Origin: Paraburkholderia susongensis
GTDB taxonomy: Bacteria; Pseudomonadota; Gammaproteobacteria; Burkholderiales; Burkholderiaceae
Reading direction: 5' to 3'
Assembly (NCBI RefSeq): GCF_900177725.1
Contig: NZ_FXAT01000013.1
Coordinates: 1 to 64,000 of the forward strand
Length of the DNA stretch: 64,000 bases
The first letter of the stretch is position 1. Every line of letters begins with the position of its first letter. A program made the position numbers and the translations under genes. This document shows, piece by piece, positions 23,993-32,921 of the stretch. Below the pieces are notes generated by a model. It searched no databases. It was not told where the DNA came from and saw nothing but the letters and a program-made list of their open reading frames with translations.

Positions 23993-24326
23993 CGGCGCGC
24001 GTGCGCGTGTTGATCCGGCTGGCATAACCTGACGGATCGCGCGCGCGAGCGCTTCAAAAAAGGGCGGCGCGGCTCGTCTACCTAGCAAGCCGGAACCTAT
24101 GCGCGGGAGACCTGCCTTAACATCACGTAGCGCATCGAACGGCGCCGGTATGCGGATCGGCCCGGCAAGCGAGATGGAAACGCGGCCCGGAATCGGTACA
24201 GAAGCGCGGCACAGAAGCGCGACACCGAAGCGCGGAATACCGGCCATGATGCGTTTCACGAGGACAGAAGCAATTCCCTGCAACAGCGGTAGCCCTCAAC
24301 GGACAGGCCCGACTCGCGGAGACATC

Positions 24327-25127
24327 ATGAAGTTTCTTGTAGCCGACGACCATGAACTGATCCGGCAAGGCGTCAAAGGCATGCTGCGCGGCTTCGATCC
24401 CGAAGCCCAGTTCGACGAAGCCGATAGCTGGGAAACGCTCGCCACCGCCGCGCGCCCCGACGCCAACCATGATCTCGCGATCGTCGACCTGCACATGCCG
24501 GGCATGAGCGGCGCGAGTTCGCTCGAAGCGCTGCTGAAGGCGAACCCGGCGCTGCCGGTCGTGGTGCTCTCCGCGGAAGAATCGCCCAACGAAATGCGCG
24601 CCGTGCTCGCGGCGGGTGCGCTCGGCTTCGTGCCGAAGCGGCAGCCGGCCAGCGTGATGCTGAAGGCGATCGAGCTGGTGCTGTCCGGCGGCGCCTATGT
24701 GCCGATGGAAGCGCTGAGTCTGCTCGGTTCGCGCGACACGCAAACGGCGGACGCATGCGCGGGGGCGGCTTCGGGTACGGCTTCGGAAGCCGCCGCGGTG
24801 GCGGGCATCGCCGCCCAGAGCGCCGCGCAAGCTACGGCTCATGCGTCAGGAGAGGGGTCCGCCGCGCGGACCGAACCGCTCACGCAGGTGCCGGCGCTGC
24901 AGCCGCATCAACAGCATCTGCTGGAGAACCTCTCGCCGCGTCAGCAGGACATCATGCGGCTCGTTCACCGCGGCTGGACCAACAAGATGATCGCGCGCGA
25001 CCTCGGCGTCGCGGAAGGCACGGTCAAGGTGCATCTATCGGTGATCTTCCGGGCGCTCGGCGTGCATAACCGGTCGACGGCGATCGCGGTAATCAATGGG
25101 TGGCTCGAGGCGGGGAAGACTTTGTAG
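24327..25127 (+). CDS. NarL/LuxR-type two-component response regulator
   Basis: This 266-residue protein has an N-terminal receiver domain (KFLVADDHELIRQG; phosphoacceptor Asp in IVDLHMPGMSG; VLSAEESPNEM; FVPKRQ). A long Ala-rich linker (about residues 140-185) follows, then a LuxR-type helix-turn-helix (LSPRQQDIMRLVHRGWTNKMIARDLGVAEGTVKVHLSVIFRALG). The ATG at 24327 follows GGAG. Its 3' end overlaps by 35 bases the end of the convergent hybrid kinase gene, its probable partner. The 330-base stretch before it holds no convincing gene. Confidence 0.9.
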   Translation: MKFLVADDHELIRQGVKGMLRGFDPEAQFDEADSWETLATAARPDANHDLAIVDLHMPGMSGASSLEALLKANPALPVVVLSAEESPNEMRAVLAAGALGFVPKRQPASVMLKAIELVLSGGAYVPMEALSLLGSRDTQTADACAGAASGTASEAAAVAGIAAQSAAQATAHASGEGSAARTEPLTQVPALQPHQQHLLENLSPRQQDIMRLVHRGWTNKMIARDLGVAEGTVKVHLSVIFRALGVHNRSTAIAVINGWLEAGKTL

Positions 25128-27039
25128 CGGCGCCACCCGTCGCAACCGTGCTGGCCGCTGCGTCCTTTTGCAGCGCTTGCATCTGGAGCGTTTGCAGCGT
25201 TTGCAGCGCGCCGCTGTCCACGCCCCCCACTAGCGCATCGTCACGCAACGCGGGCGCTCCCGCCGGCCGCCCGCGATCCAGCTCCGCCTGCTGCCACAGC
25301 ATTTCCAGCGTGCGCCGCAGGCGCGCAGGCGTCACCGGCTTATGCAGCACCGGAATGCCCTGCAACGCGAGCGACGCGAGTTCCGCCGACGCCATATCGC
25401 CCGTAATCAGCAGCGTCACGACATTGCCGCGCCCTGCGCGCGCGAGCGCGCCACGCACCGCCGTCAGCGCCTGCGCGCCGGTCCGGTGATTCGCGAGCTG
25501 GTAATCGCAGAGCACCGCGTCGGGCGCGAAACCGCCTTCGAGCGCGGTGAGCGCCTCGTTCTCGTCGCGGGCGCCGCGCACGTTGCAGCCCCAGCGCGCG
25601 AGCAGAGTCGAGAGGCCTTCGAGAATCGACGGGTCGTCGTCGATGCACAGCACGTAGCGCCCCTGCGCCGCCGGCCCGCCCGCGACGGAGTCGTTCAGGC
25701 TCGCGACGATGCCGCCCGGGTCGCCTGCCTGTACCTGAAAGCGGAACACCGAGCCGCGCCCCGGCGCCGAGCGCAATTGCAGTTCGCCGCCGAGCAGGGC
25801 GACGAGCCGCTTGACGGTCGGCAGCCCGAGGCCATGCCCCTGGCGCGCGTCGCGCTGCGGATTCGCGACCTGATAGAACTCCTCGAAAATCTGCTCGTGC
25901 TCCTCCGGCGCAATGCCGATGCCCGAATCGCGCACTTCGATGAAGCCGCCCTTCGACCGCCCCGCGTGCCGCAAGCCGAGCCAGATCGCACCCTCCTCGG
26001 TGTAGCGCACCGAGTTCGACAGCAGGTTGCTCAGCACGCGCTCGAGCAGCACCGGATCGTCGTACACGACCAGCGAGGTCGGCGCGATGCGCAGCGCGAG
26101 CCCCTTCGCCGCGGCCTGCGGACGATACTGGCTGCCGACCCGCTCGAACAGCTCGGAGAGCCGGAAATGCAGCCGGATCACCTGGGTCACGCCGCTTTCG
26201 ATCCGCGCGAGATCGAGCACCTGGTTGAACAACTGGTTGAGCGCCTCGACGTTGTAGACGATGTGGCCGGCCGTCTTCACATGCTGCGCGGGCGTCGCGG
26301 CCGGATCGTTGAGCGACGCCGCGAGCAGGCCGATCGCATGCAGCGGCTGGCGCAGATCGTGGCTCGCGGCCGCGAAGAAACGCGTCTTCGCGAGACTCGC
26401 CTCTTCGGCGACGTGCTTTTGCGCCGCCAGCGACTCCGCGAGGTATTGCTGATCGACGCGCGCCTGCACGACCTGGCGAAACAGCTTGCGATAACTCATC
26501 GCATAGACGTTGATCGCGCAGAAGAAGAACGCGAGGACGATCGCGAGAATCGTGCGGTCGAACGTATGCGAGCCGAAATGCAGCACGATCGACGGCAACA
26601 GCAGGAACGGAATCGAAGTGGAGAAATTCAGGAGGTCGAAGCCGTTCGACATGAAGACGCCGGCGGCGAGCGTGACGAGCATGACCGTGTGCAGCAGCGG
26701 CAGATCGGTTTGCGGACTCTGGAACGCGAACCATATCGCGAAGCCCGGCCCGCTATACAGCAAGACACCCCGCAGCGCGTGCAGATAGATCCAGTCGCGC
26801 GGCGAGACGAGCTGCGGATAGCGGCGATTGCAGATCCATAGCGCAAGGCCGGCGCAATTGGCCGCCGCATAAAAGCCGAAGCATGCGATGAAGAGCGGCG
26901 GCGACGGCACATGCGGCCAGTAGATCGCAACCAGCACCGCGATCGAAAACCAGTGCGAAAAGAACGCGATCGGGTCCTGCGCGTAAAGCACGCGCACGAG
27001 GTCTTCGTCGATGGCACGCTGGATCGGGTCGGCCCGCAT
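25093..27039 (-). CDS. Hybrid sensor histidine kinase
   Basis: This 648-residue membrane kinase begins MRADPIQRAIDEDLVRVLYAQ. Six or so hydrophobic segments span residues 25-190. Then come a HisKA domain with the phosphoacceptor in AAASHDLRQPLHAIGLLA and a HATPase domain (LSNSVRYTEEGAIWL, DSGIGIAPEEHEQIFEEFYQ, GHGLGLPTVKRL). A C-terminal receiver follows (CIDDDPSILEGL; Asp in VLCDYQLANHRTG; HKPVTPARLRR). A Ser/Ala-rich tail ends the protein. It is convergent with the response regulator gene. No periplasmic sensor domain of size is visible, so the signal may be sensed in the membrane. Confidence 0.9.
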   Translation of the reverse strand: MRADPIQRAIDEDLVRVLYAQDPIAFFSHWFSIAVLVAIYWPHVPSPPLFIACFGFYAAANCAGLALWICNRRYPQLVSPRDWIYLHALRGVLLYSGPGFAIWFAFQSPQTDLPLLHTVMLVTLAAGVFMSNGFDLLNFSTSIPFLLLPSIVLHFGSHTFDRTILAIVLAFFFCAINVYAMSYRKLFRQVVQARVDQQYLAESLAAQKHVAEEASLAKTRFFAAASHDLRQPLHAIGLLAASLNDPAATPAQHVKTAGHIVYNVEALNQLFNQVLDLARIESGVTQVIRLHFRLSELFERVGSQYRPQAAAKGLALRIAPTSLVVYDDPVLLERVLSNLLSNSVRYTEEGAIWLGLRHAGRSKGGFIEVRDSGIGIAPEEHEQIFEEFYQVANPQRDARQGHGLGLPTVKRLVALLGGELQLRSAPGRGSVFRFQVQAGDPGGIVASLNDSVAGGPAAQGRYVLCIDDDPSILEGLSTLLARWGCNVRGARDENEALTALEGGFAPDAVLCDYQLANHRTGAQALTAVRGALARAGRGNVVTLLITGDMASAELASLALQGIPVLHKPVTPARLRRTLEMLWQQAELDRGRPAGAPALRDDALVGGVDSGALQTLQTLQMQALQKDAAASTVATGGAATKSSPPRATH

Positions 27040-27304
27040 TGCGCGGTCTCCTTGTCGGGCATGGCAACTTCGTTGAGGCGGCGCGGTGGGTGCGCGCCCT
27101 TCCGACCAACAGAAAGGCATCCGCCGGACGGTTTACCCGGCAGTTTACCCATCAGCTAACACTTAATCCATATAGGCGAAGGCCTTGCCGCGACCCATAC
27201 TGCATTCACGTTCCAGCGCGGCATGTCACAGGTTCCATCCCACGCTTTGCGGCTCACCGCCCAAGTCCACCGCGCTCCTTGCCCCATCCATGACGGAGGT
27301 TTCC

Positions 27305-28096
27305 ATGGGCGCAGTTCCGTGCTACGAGTTCGCCCGCCAGCTCGACGACGCCATCCTGCCCGACCTGTGGCGCAGACGCACCCGCCTGTCCGCGGACGAG
27401 ATGGTGTCGATCGTCGAACTGGTCCGGCGCGCGCTGCGGACCTATCACCCGCTCGAATTGCAGGCGCTCGGCGAGGACAAGGAAGAACTGGTCGCGCAGT
27501 TCATCTACGCGAAGGTGCTGCGCCTCGCGCCCGGCCACACGGAAACGAGCGCCTGCGCCGACAGCGCGCCCTCGAACAGCTATGCAGTATGCGCGTATTT
27601 TCGCCGCTATCTGATCGACTGCCTGCGCAGCGCGGGCCATCAACGCAACGTCTCGATGGAAAACGAAGGCATGGCGCAGGAAATCGATCTGCATGCCCAG
27701 GCGCTCGAAGACCCGGTGCAAAGCGTGCTGCTGCAATACGGGCTCGACGAGCAGCGCGTGCGGCTCGCGGCTCGCGAATTCATCGACGGACTCGACGAGC
27801 CCGAGCGGATCGTGCTGGCCGGCAGCCTCGGCTGGTGCTCGGAAGGCAAAGGCGGGCTCTCGGCGGTGGCGGCTCAGCATCGGGTCCCCTCTTATCACTA
27901 TCGCGCCGTCAAACTCGGCGTCACCATGAAAAAGACGGGCGGGGCCCTCGATTTTTCCAATACCAAGATCGGCCGCTGGCTGACCGATGTGCTCGGCATC
28001 GCGATCGACGTCGAGAATCGCGCGGCCATTCTGCTCGCACTGAACCTGCTCGCGGCCGAATCGAGCGATAGTGAAATGAACGAAGTGGCCGCGTGA
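27305..28096 (+). CDS. Uncharacterised sigma-factor-like protein
   Basis: This 263-residue soluble protein is not clearly recognised. Several parts resemble sigma-70 architecture: KEELVAQFIYAKVLRL, YFRRYLIDCLRSAGHQRNVSMENEG (like region 2), and a later helical segment (DEQRVRLAAREFIDGLDEPERIVLAG ... GLSAVAAQHRVPSYHYRAVKLGVT) that resembles a region-4 helix-turn-helix. The start MGAVPCYEF at 27305 has a GGAGG six bases upstream; MTEVSM at 27290 is an alternative. It is divergent from the hybrid kinase and ends before a strong terminator. A regulatory role is inferred only. Confidence 0.6.
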   Translation: MGAVPCYEFARQLDDAILPDLWRRRTRLSADEMVSIVELVRRALRTYHPLELQALGEDKEELVAQFIYAKVLRLAPGHTETSACADSAPSNSYAVCAYFRRYLIDCLRSAGHQRNVSMENEGMAQEIDLHAQALEDPVQSVLLQYGLDEQRVRLAAREFIDGLDEPERIVLAGSLGWCSEGKGGLSAVAAQHRVPSYHYRAVKLGVTMKKTGGALDFSNTKIGRWLTDVLGIAIDVENRAAILLALNLLAAESSDSEMNEVAA

Positions 28097-28192
28097 CAGG
28101 TCACCCAGGAGCGACAACCCGCGCATGAGCGGGCGGCAGGATGGACCCAAAAGCCGCCCCGACTGCCGACTCACACGTCGCACGCTACGGCT

Positions 28193-28219
28193 GCGCGCCC
28201 TCCACGGCGCGCTTTTTTT
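28193..28219 (+). terminator. Terminator after the sigma-like gene
   Basis: GCGCGCC and GGCGCGC form a 7-bp perfect stem with a CTCCAC loop, followed by seven Ts. The open reading frame of the next gene runs back through it, which supports choosing the later start at 28324. Confidence 0.85.
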
Positions 28220-28323
28220 GCGTGCGCGCATCGCCTACGATAAAAAAGCTGCCGCCGCATGCCGTCTTTGTTCCGAAGCACGGCTTCCGTTCCCCGCATC
28301 CGATTCCAGACGAGGTGGTCCTG

Positions 28324-31300
28324 ATGAACCGCTTATCGAGCGCGCCGACGGCGCTGCAACGGCATTACGAAGTGGTCGTGGTGGGTTCGGGCTACGGCGG
28401 CGCGATCGCCGCGAGCCGTATGGCGCGCGCGGGCCGCAGCGTATGCGTGCTCGAGCGCGGCCGCGAATTCATGGCCGGCGAATACCCGCGCACGCCGGTG
28501 CACGGCAGCGAGCAGATCCAGTACAACACCGCCGAGGCGCAGCTCGGCTCGCCGCTCGCGCTGCTCGAAGTGCACGTGAACGAGGACGTCAACGCGGTGG
28601 TCGGCTGCGGGCTCGGCGGCACCTCGCTGATCAATGCGAACGTCGCGCTCGAAGCCGACCCGCGCCTGTGGGACGACCCGCGCTGGCCGGCCGCGCTGCG
28701 CACCGACCAGGCTGGCCGCGACGCAGGCTACGCGCGCGCGCGCAAGATGTTGTCGCCGACACCGGTGCCCGACGACTTCCCAACGCTGCCGAAACTGCAG
28801 GCGCTCCAGAAATCGGCGCAGGCGCTCGGCATGGCGAACCGCTTCACCCGGCCACCGATCACGGTCACGTTTACGAAAGGTCCGAATGCGGCGGGCGTCG
28901 AGCAGCAGCCCTGCGTCGGTTGCGGCGATTGCAACTCGGGTTGCAACTACGACGCGAAGAACTCCACGCACATGAACTATCTTCCCGACGCGGTTGCGCA
29001 CGGGGCACAGATTTTCACCGGCGCGGCCGTGCATTCGGTGCTGCGTGATCCGGACACGCAGCAATGGAAGGTGAACTTTCAGCTCGTGAAGCTCGGCCGC
29101 GAAAGCTACGATGCGCCCGATCTGTTCGTGCTGGCCGACATCGTCATCGTCGCGGCGGGGACGATCGGCTCCAGCGCGTTGCTGCTGCGCTCGCGCAAGG
29201 AGGGCTTGAGCACCTCGGACATGCTCGGTCAGCACTTCACCGGCAACGGCGACGTGCTCGCGTTCGCCTACAACACGAAGGACACGATCAACGGCGTCGG
29301 CTGGGGCGAGCATGTGAAAGGACAGATTCCCGAGGTTGGCCCGACCATCACCGGGCTCATCGACGTCCGCAAGAACGGTGAGAACGTCAAGGATGGCTAC
29401 GTGATCGAGGAAGGCTCGCTCGCCGGGCCGGTCGGCAAAGCGCTCGTCGGCATGCTCGGCGCGGTCGCGCCCATCGAAGGCGTGGACCCGGCCGGGCCGC
29501 CCTCGCTGCGCGAGCGGCTTGCCTACGACGCGCGCGCGATCGACAGCCTGATTCGCGGCCCGTATCACGGCGCGCTCAATCACACGCAAAGCTATCTCGT
29601 GATGGCGCATGACGACGAAAGCGGCCGCGTCACGATCGACGACAAAGGCCGCGCGCGCATCGAATGGAAAAACGCGGGCCGCCAGCCGATCTTCAAGACC
29701 ATCGAGAACGTGCTGATCGAGGCCACCGCGCCGCTCGGCGGCAAATACGTGCGCAATCCGATTTCAACGAAGATTCTCGGCAGACGCACCGTCACCGTGC
29801 ATCCGCTCGGCGGCTGCGGCATGGGCGAGGACGCGCAGCGCGGCGTCGTCGATCATAGGGGCCGCGTATTCAGCGGCACGGCGGGCGACGCGGTACACGA
29901 CGGCCTCTATGTGATGGACGGCGCCGTGATGCCGATGTCGCTCGGCGTGAATCCGCTGCTGACGATTTCCGCGCTCGCCGAGCGCAACTGCGAGCTGCTC
30001 GCGAAGGCGCACGACTGGTCGATCGATTATGCGTCGGCGGGCACGGCCGCCACGCCGCCCGCGCAGAAGATCGGCCTGCGCTTCACGGAGACGATGGTCG
30101 GCACGTACCTGCCTGCGGTGGCCGGTGAAACCGCGAAGAGCGAGATCGAATTCACGTTGACGGTGGAGTCGGACGATCTCGCCGATATGCTAAGCAATCC
30201 ACAGCATCTCGCTCGCACCGCGGGCACACTGACCTGCCCCGCCCTTTCCACGCAACCGCTGACGATCACCGACGGCACGTTCAACCTGTTCATCGTCAAC
30301 GCGTCGGACGTCGACGAGCGCAACATGACTTACCGCATGACGCTCAACGCGGCCGAAGGCAAGACGTACTATCTGAGCGGCAAGAAGATCATCACGCGTA
30401 CGTCGCCGATCAATCTGTGGGAGCAGACCAACACGCTCTACGCGGAAATACGCGCGTCGGCCGACGACGCCGCGGCGCCGATCGGCACAGCAACGCTCGT
30501 CATCACGCCGGAGAACTTCCTCAAGCAGCAGCGCACGCTCGAAGTCACCAACACGCCCGATCTGAAAACCCGCCTCGAATGGACGCTGAAGTTCGGCAAG
30601 TTCTTCGCGGGCGTGCTGTTCACCGAATACGGCGGCGTGGCCGCGCCGCTGCAATTCTACGATCCGAACCTGCCGCCGCGCGCGAAGCGCACGCTGCGCG
30701 CGCCGCCGCCGCAGATCACGTTCTTCGACACACCCGACGGCACGACGCTCAAGCTCACGCGCTACCACGATCCGGCTTCGGGAAAAGCCGCGAGGCCGGT
30801 CCTGCTGATTCACGGCTCGGGCGTGTCGAGCCGCATCTATTCGACCGATCTGACGCCGACCAATCTCGTCGAATATCTGTGCGCATCGGGCTACGACGTC
30901 TGGCTCGTCGATCTGCGCGTGAGCATCGAGCTGCCGAGCGTGCTCGTGCCGACCAACGTCGACAAGGTCGCGCGCGAGGACATTCCCGCCGCGGTCGCGA
31001 AGATTCGCGCGCTGACCGGCGCGCCGGACATTCAGGTGCTGGGTCACTGCATGGGCGGGCTAGCGCTGAGCATGTCGCTGATGTACGAACTCGAGGGCGT
31101 GCGCTCGGCGGTTATTTCGCAGGTGTCCGCGCATCCGGTGCCGGGCACGCTGCAACGAATCAAGGCCGGGCTCCATATTCCAGACCTCATGCAGCATCTG
31201 CGCATACGCGATCTCACTGCGTATACGCAGGAGGACTCATGGCCCGAGAACCTGTACGACGAAGCGCTGCGGCTTTATCCGGTCAATCACGCGCAGGGCT

Positions 31301-31740
31301 GCGGCAATCCGATCTGTCATCGCGCGACGTTCCTGTACGGCCTGCTCTACGAACACGAGAAACTGGGCGAGACGCTGCATGCCAACCTGCAGGAACTGTT
31401 CGGCATTCACGACGTCGAGGTGTTCACGCATCTGGCGGCCATGGTGCGGGCCGGCAAGGTCGTCGATGCGAAAGGCCGCGACGTGTACCTGACCGGCGCC
31501 GACGGCAAGAAGGGACTGGCAGGCATGCGCCTGCCGATCGGCTTCATTCACGGCGAAAAGAACGAGACCTATCTGCCGAAGAGCACGGAGCTCACCTACG
31601 ACATGCTGCGCACTGCGTTCCCCGAGCAGCCGTATGAGCGGCATCTGATTCCGGGCTACGGGCACATCGACTGCATGTTCGGCAAGAACGCGGCGGCTGA
31701 TGTTTATCCGGTGATCGTGCGGTATCTGGACGCGCATTGA
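28324..31740 (+). CDS. GMC oxidoreductase (cholesterol oxidase-like) fused to an alpha/beta hydrolase domain
   Basis: This 1138-residue fusion begins with an FAD-dependent GMC oxidoreductase: dinucleotide motif VVVGSGYGGAIAASRMARAG, GCGLGGTSLINANVAL, a Cys-rich insert (CVGCGDCNSGCNYDAKNS) and HPLGGCGMGE with NPLLTISALAER (to about residue 565). A beta-rich middle region follows (about 570-790). The hydrolase part (about 800-1138) contains LLIHGSGVSSRIYSTD, the nucleophile elbow GHCMGG with Cys909 in place of Ser, and PGYGHIDCMFG with the catalytic His. The substrate is probably a sterol-like or lipid alcohol, by family only. No partner genes are adjacent. Confidence 0.85.
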   Translation: MNRLSSAPTALQRHYEVVVVGSGYGGAIAASRMARAGRSVCVLERGREFMAGEYPRTPVHGSEQIQYNTAEAQLGSPLALLEVHVNEDVNAVVGCGLGGTSLINANVALEADPRLWDDPRWPAALRTDQAGRDAGYARARKMLSPTPVPDDFPTLPKLQALQKSAQALGMANRFTRPPITVTFTKGPNAAGVEQQPCVGCGDCNSGCNYDAKNSTHMNYLPDAVAHGAQIFTGAAVHSVLRDPDTQQWKVNFQLVKLGRESYDAPDLFVLADIVIVAAGTIGSSALLLRSRKEGLSTSDMLGQHFTGNGDVLAFAYNTKDTINGVGWGEHVKGQIPEVGPTITGLIDVRKNGENVKDGYVIEEGSLAGPVGKALVGMLGAVAPIEGVDPAGPPSLRERLAYDARAIDSLIRGPYHGALNHTQSYLVMAHDDESGRVTIDDKGRARIEWKNAGRQPIFKTIENVLIEATAPLGGKYVRNPISTKILGRRTVTVHPLGGCGMGEDAQRGVVDHRGRVFSGTAGDAVHDGLYVMDGAVMPMSLGVNPLLTISALAERNCELLAKAHDWSIDYASAGTAATPPAQKIGLRFTETMVGTYLPAVAGETAKSEIEFTLTVESDDLADMLSNPQHLARTAGTLTCPALSTQPLTITDGTFNLFIVNASDVDERNMTYRMTLNAAEGKTYYLSGKKIITRTSPINLWEQTNTLYAEIRASADDAAAPIGTATLVITPENFLKQQRTLEVTNTPDLKTRLEWTLKFGKFFAGVLFTEYGGVAAPLQFYDPNLPPRAKRTLRAPPPQITFFDTPDGTTLKLTRYHDPASGKAARPVLLIHGSGVSSRIYSTDLTPTNLVEYLCASGYDVWLVDLRVSIELPSVLVPTNVDKVAREDIPAAVAKIRALTGAPDIQVLGHCMGGLALSMSLMYELEGVRSAVISQVSAHPVPGTLQRIKAGLHIPDLMQHLRIRDLTAYTQEDSWPENLYDEALRLYPVNHAQGCGNPICHRATFLYGLLYEHEKLGETLHANLQELFGIHDVEVFTHLAAMVRAGKVVDAKGRDVYLTGADGKKGLAGMRLPIGFIHGEKNETYLPKSTELTYDMLRTAFPEQPYERHLIPGYGHIDCMFGKNAAADVYPVIVRYLDAH

Positions 31741-31995
31741 GGCGGTTCGCTCATTCACGGGCGCTGCGCGAACTACCGTCAATGCGCGCGCGGTGCCCGC
31801 CTTTCGCTTCGCTTCATGTCCCTTCGCTGATTGATGCGCAATGCGTCTTCCCGATGACGCGGGTTCTCCTGCCGCCGTCATTCCGGTAAGGTTCGTGTTG
31901 CGCGACACGCGGCCAGCGTCCTTGTCCACGTTCGTCACGCCTTCATTTCTCTTTCGTTCCGCCCTCATTCACTTCGCACTATCACGCTCATTCCG

Positions 31996-32778
31996 ATGAA
32001 AAAATTCTTTCTCGCCTTGTTCGCTGCCGGACTGCTCGGCAGCACCGTCGCCGCGACGAACGTGCAGGCGGCAGAGCTTCGCGTCATGACCTCGGGCGGC
32101 TTCACGGCCGCATATAAAGAGCTCGGGCCGAAGTTCGCGGCCGCGAGCGGCAACACGCTCGATACGATACTCGGGCCGTCGATGGGTCAATCGCCCGAAG
32201 CCATTCCGAATCGGCTCGCGCGCGGCGAATCCGCGGACGTGGTAATCATGGTGGGCTACGCGCTCGACGATCTCATCAAGCAGGGCAAGGTCGTTCCCGG
32301 TTCGCGCGTGGAGCTCGCGGATTCGCGCATCGGCATGGTCGTGCGCGACGGTGCGCCGAAACCCGACATCAGCACGGTCGAAGGATTGAAAAACGCGCTG
32401 CTGCACGCGAAATCGATTGCCTACTCGGACAGCGCAAGCGGCGTCTATATTCAACGCGAGCTGTTCAAGCGGCTCGGCATCGAAGATCAGGTGAGCGCGA
32501 AAGCGAAGATGGTGCCGAAGATTCCGGTCGCCTCGGTCGTTGCGAGCGGCGAATACGAAATCGGCTTCCAGCAGGTCAGCGAACTGCTGCCGGTGAAAGG
32601 CGCGGCTTTCGTCGGCAAGATTCCCGAGTCCGTGCAATCGGTCACGCGCTTTGCCGCGGGCATTCCGGTCAACGCGCCGCATCCGCAGGAAGCGAAGGCG
32701 CTGCTCGACTATCTCGCGTCACCCGCGGTTCAGGAAACGGTTCGCTCGACCGGGCTCGATTCCGTCACCGCTCATTGA
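31996..32778 (+). CDS. Periplasmic ModA-like substrate-binding protein
   Basis: This 260-residue exported protein has a signal peptide (MKKFFLALFAAGLLGSTVAA, cleavage near VQAAE) and a type II periplasmic binding fold of the molybdate-binding-like group: LRVMTSGGFTAAYKELGPKF, GESADVVIMVGYALDDL, SIAYSDSASGVYIQREL, GEYEIGFQQVSELLPV. No permease or ATPase gene is adjacent, so it is an orphan. Similar orphans are common in Burkholderiales, and their ligand is often an organic anion rather than molybdate. The 250-base gap before it shows no other gene. Confidence 0.8.
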   Translation: MKKFFLALFAAGLLGSTVAATNVQAAELRVMTSGGFTAAYKELGPKFAAASGNTLDTILGPSMGQSPEAIPNRLARGESADVVIMVGYALDDLIKQGKVVPGSRVELADSRIGMVVRDGAPKPDISTVEGLKNALLHAKSIAYSDSASGVYIQRELFKRLGIEDQVSAKAKMVPKIPVASVVASGEYEIGFQQVSELLPVKGAAFVGKIPESVQSVTRFAAGIPVNAPHPQEAKALLDYLASPAVQETVRSTGLDSVTAH

Positions 32779-32921
32779 TGGCTGACGTGGCGTAGATCCA
32801 TGCTCAACGTCGCACTCGCAAAGTGCTAGGACGTACGCCACGTTTTCAACGCACGCGTCATTGCGCCCGGTTGGCGTATTCAGTTATCGCACCGGTTTTC
32901 GCACCGGTTGTCGCATCCGGT

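Noticed and set aside
28141..28323. N-terminal extension of the GMC-hydrolase fusion by 61 codons
   Set aside because: The extension runs through a strong terminator hairpin, and the FAD-binding motif expected near the N terminus begins soon after the ATG at 28324.
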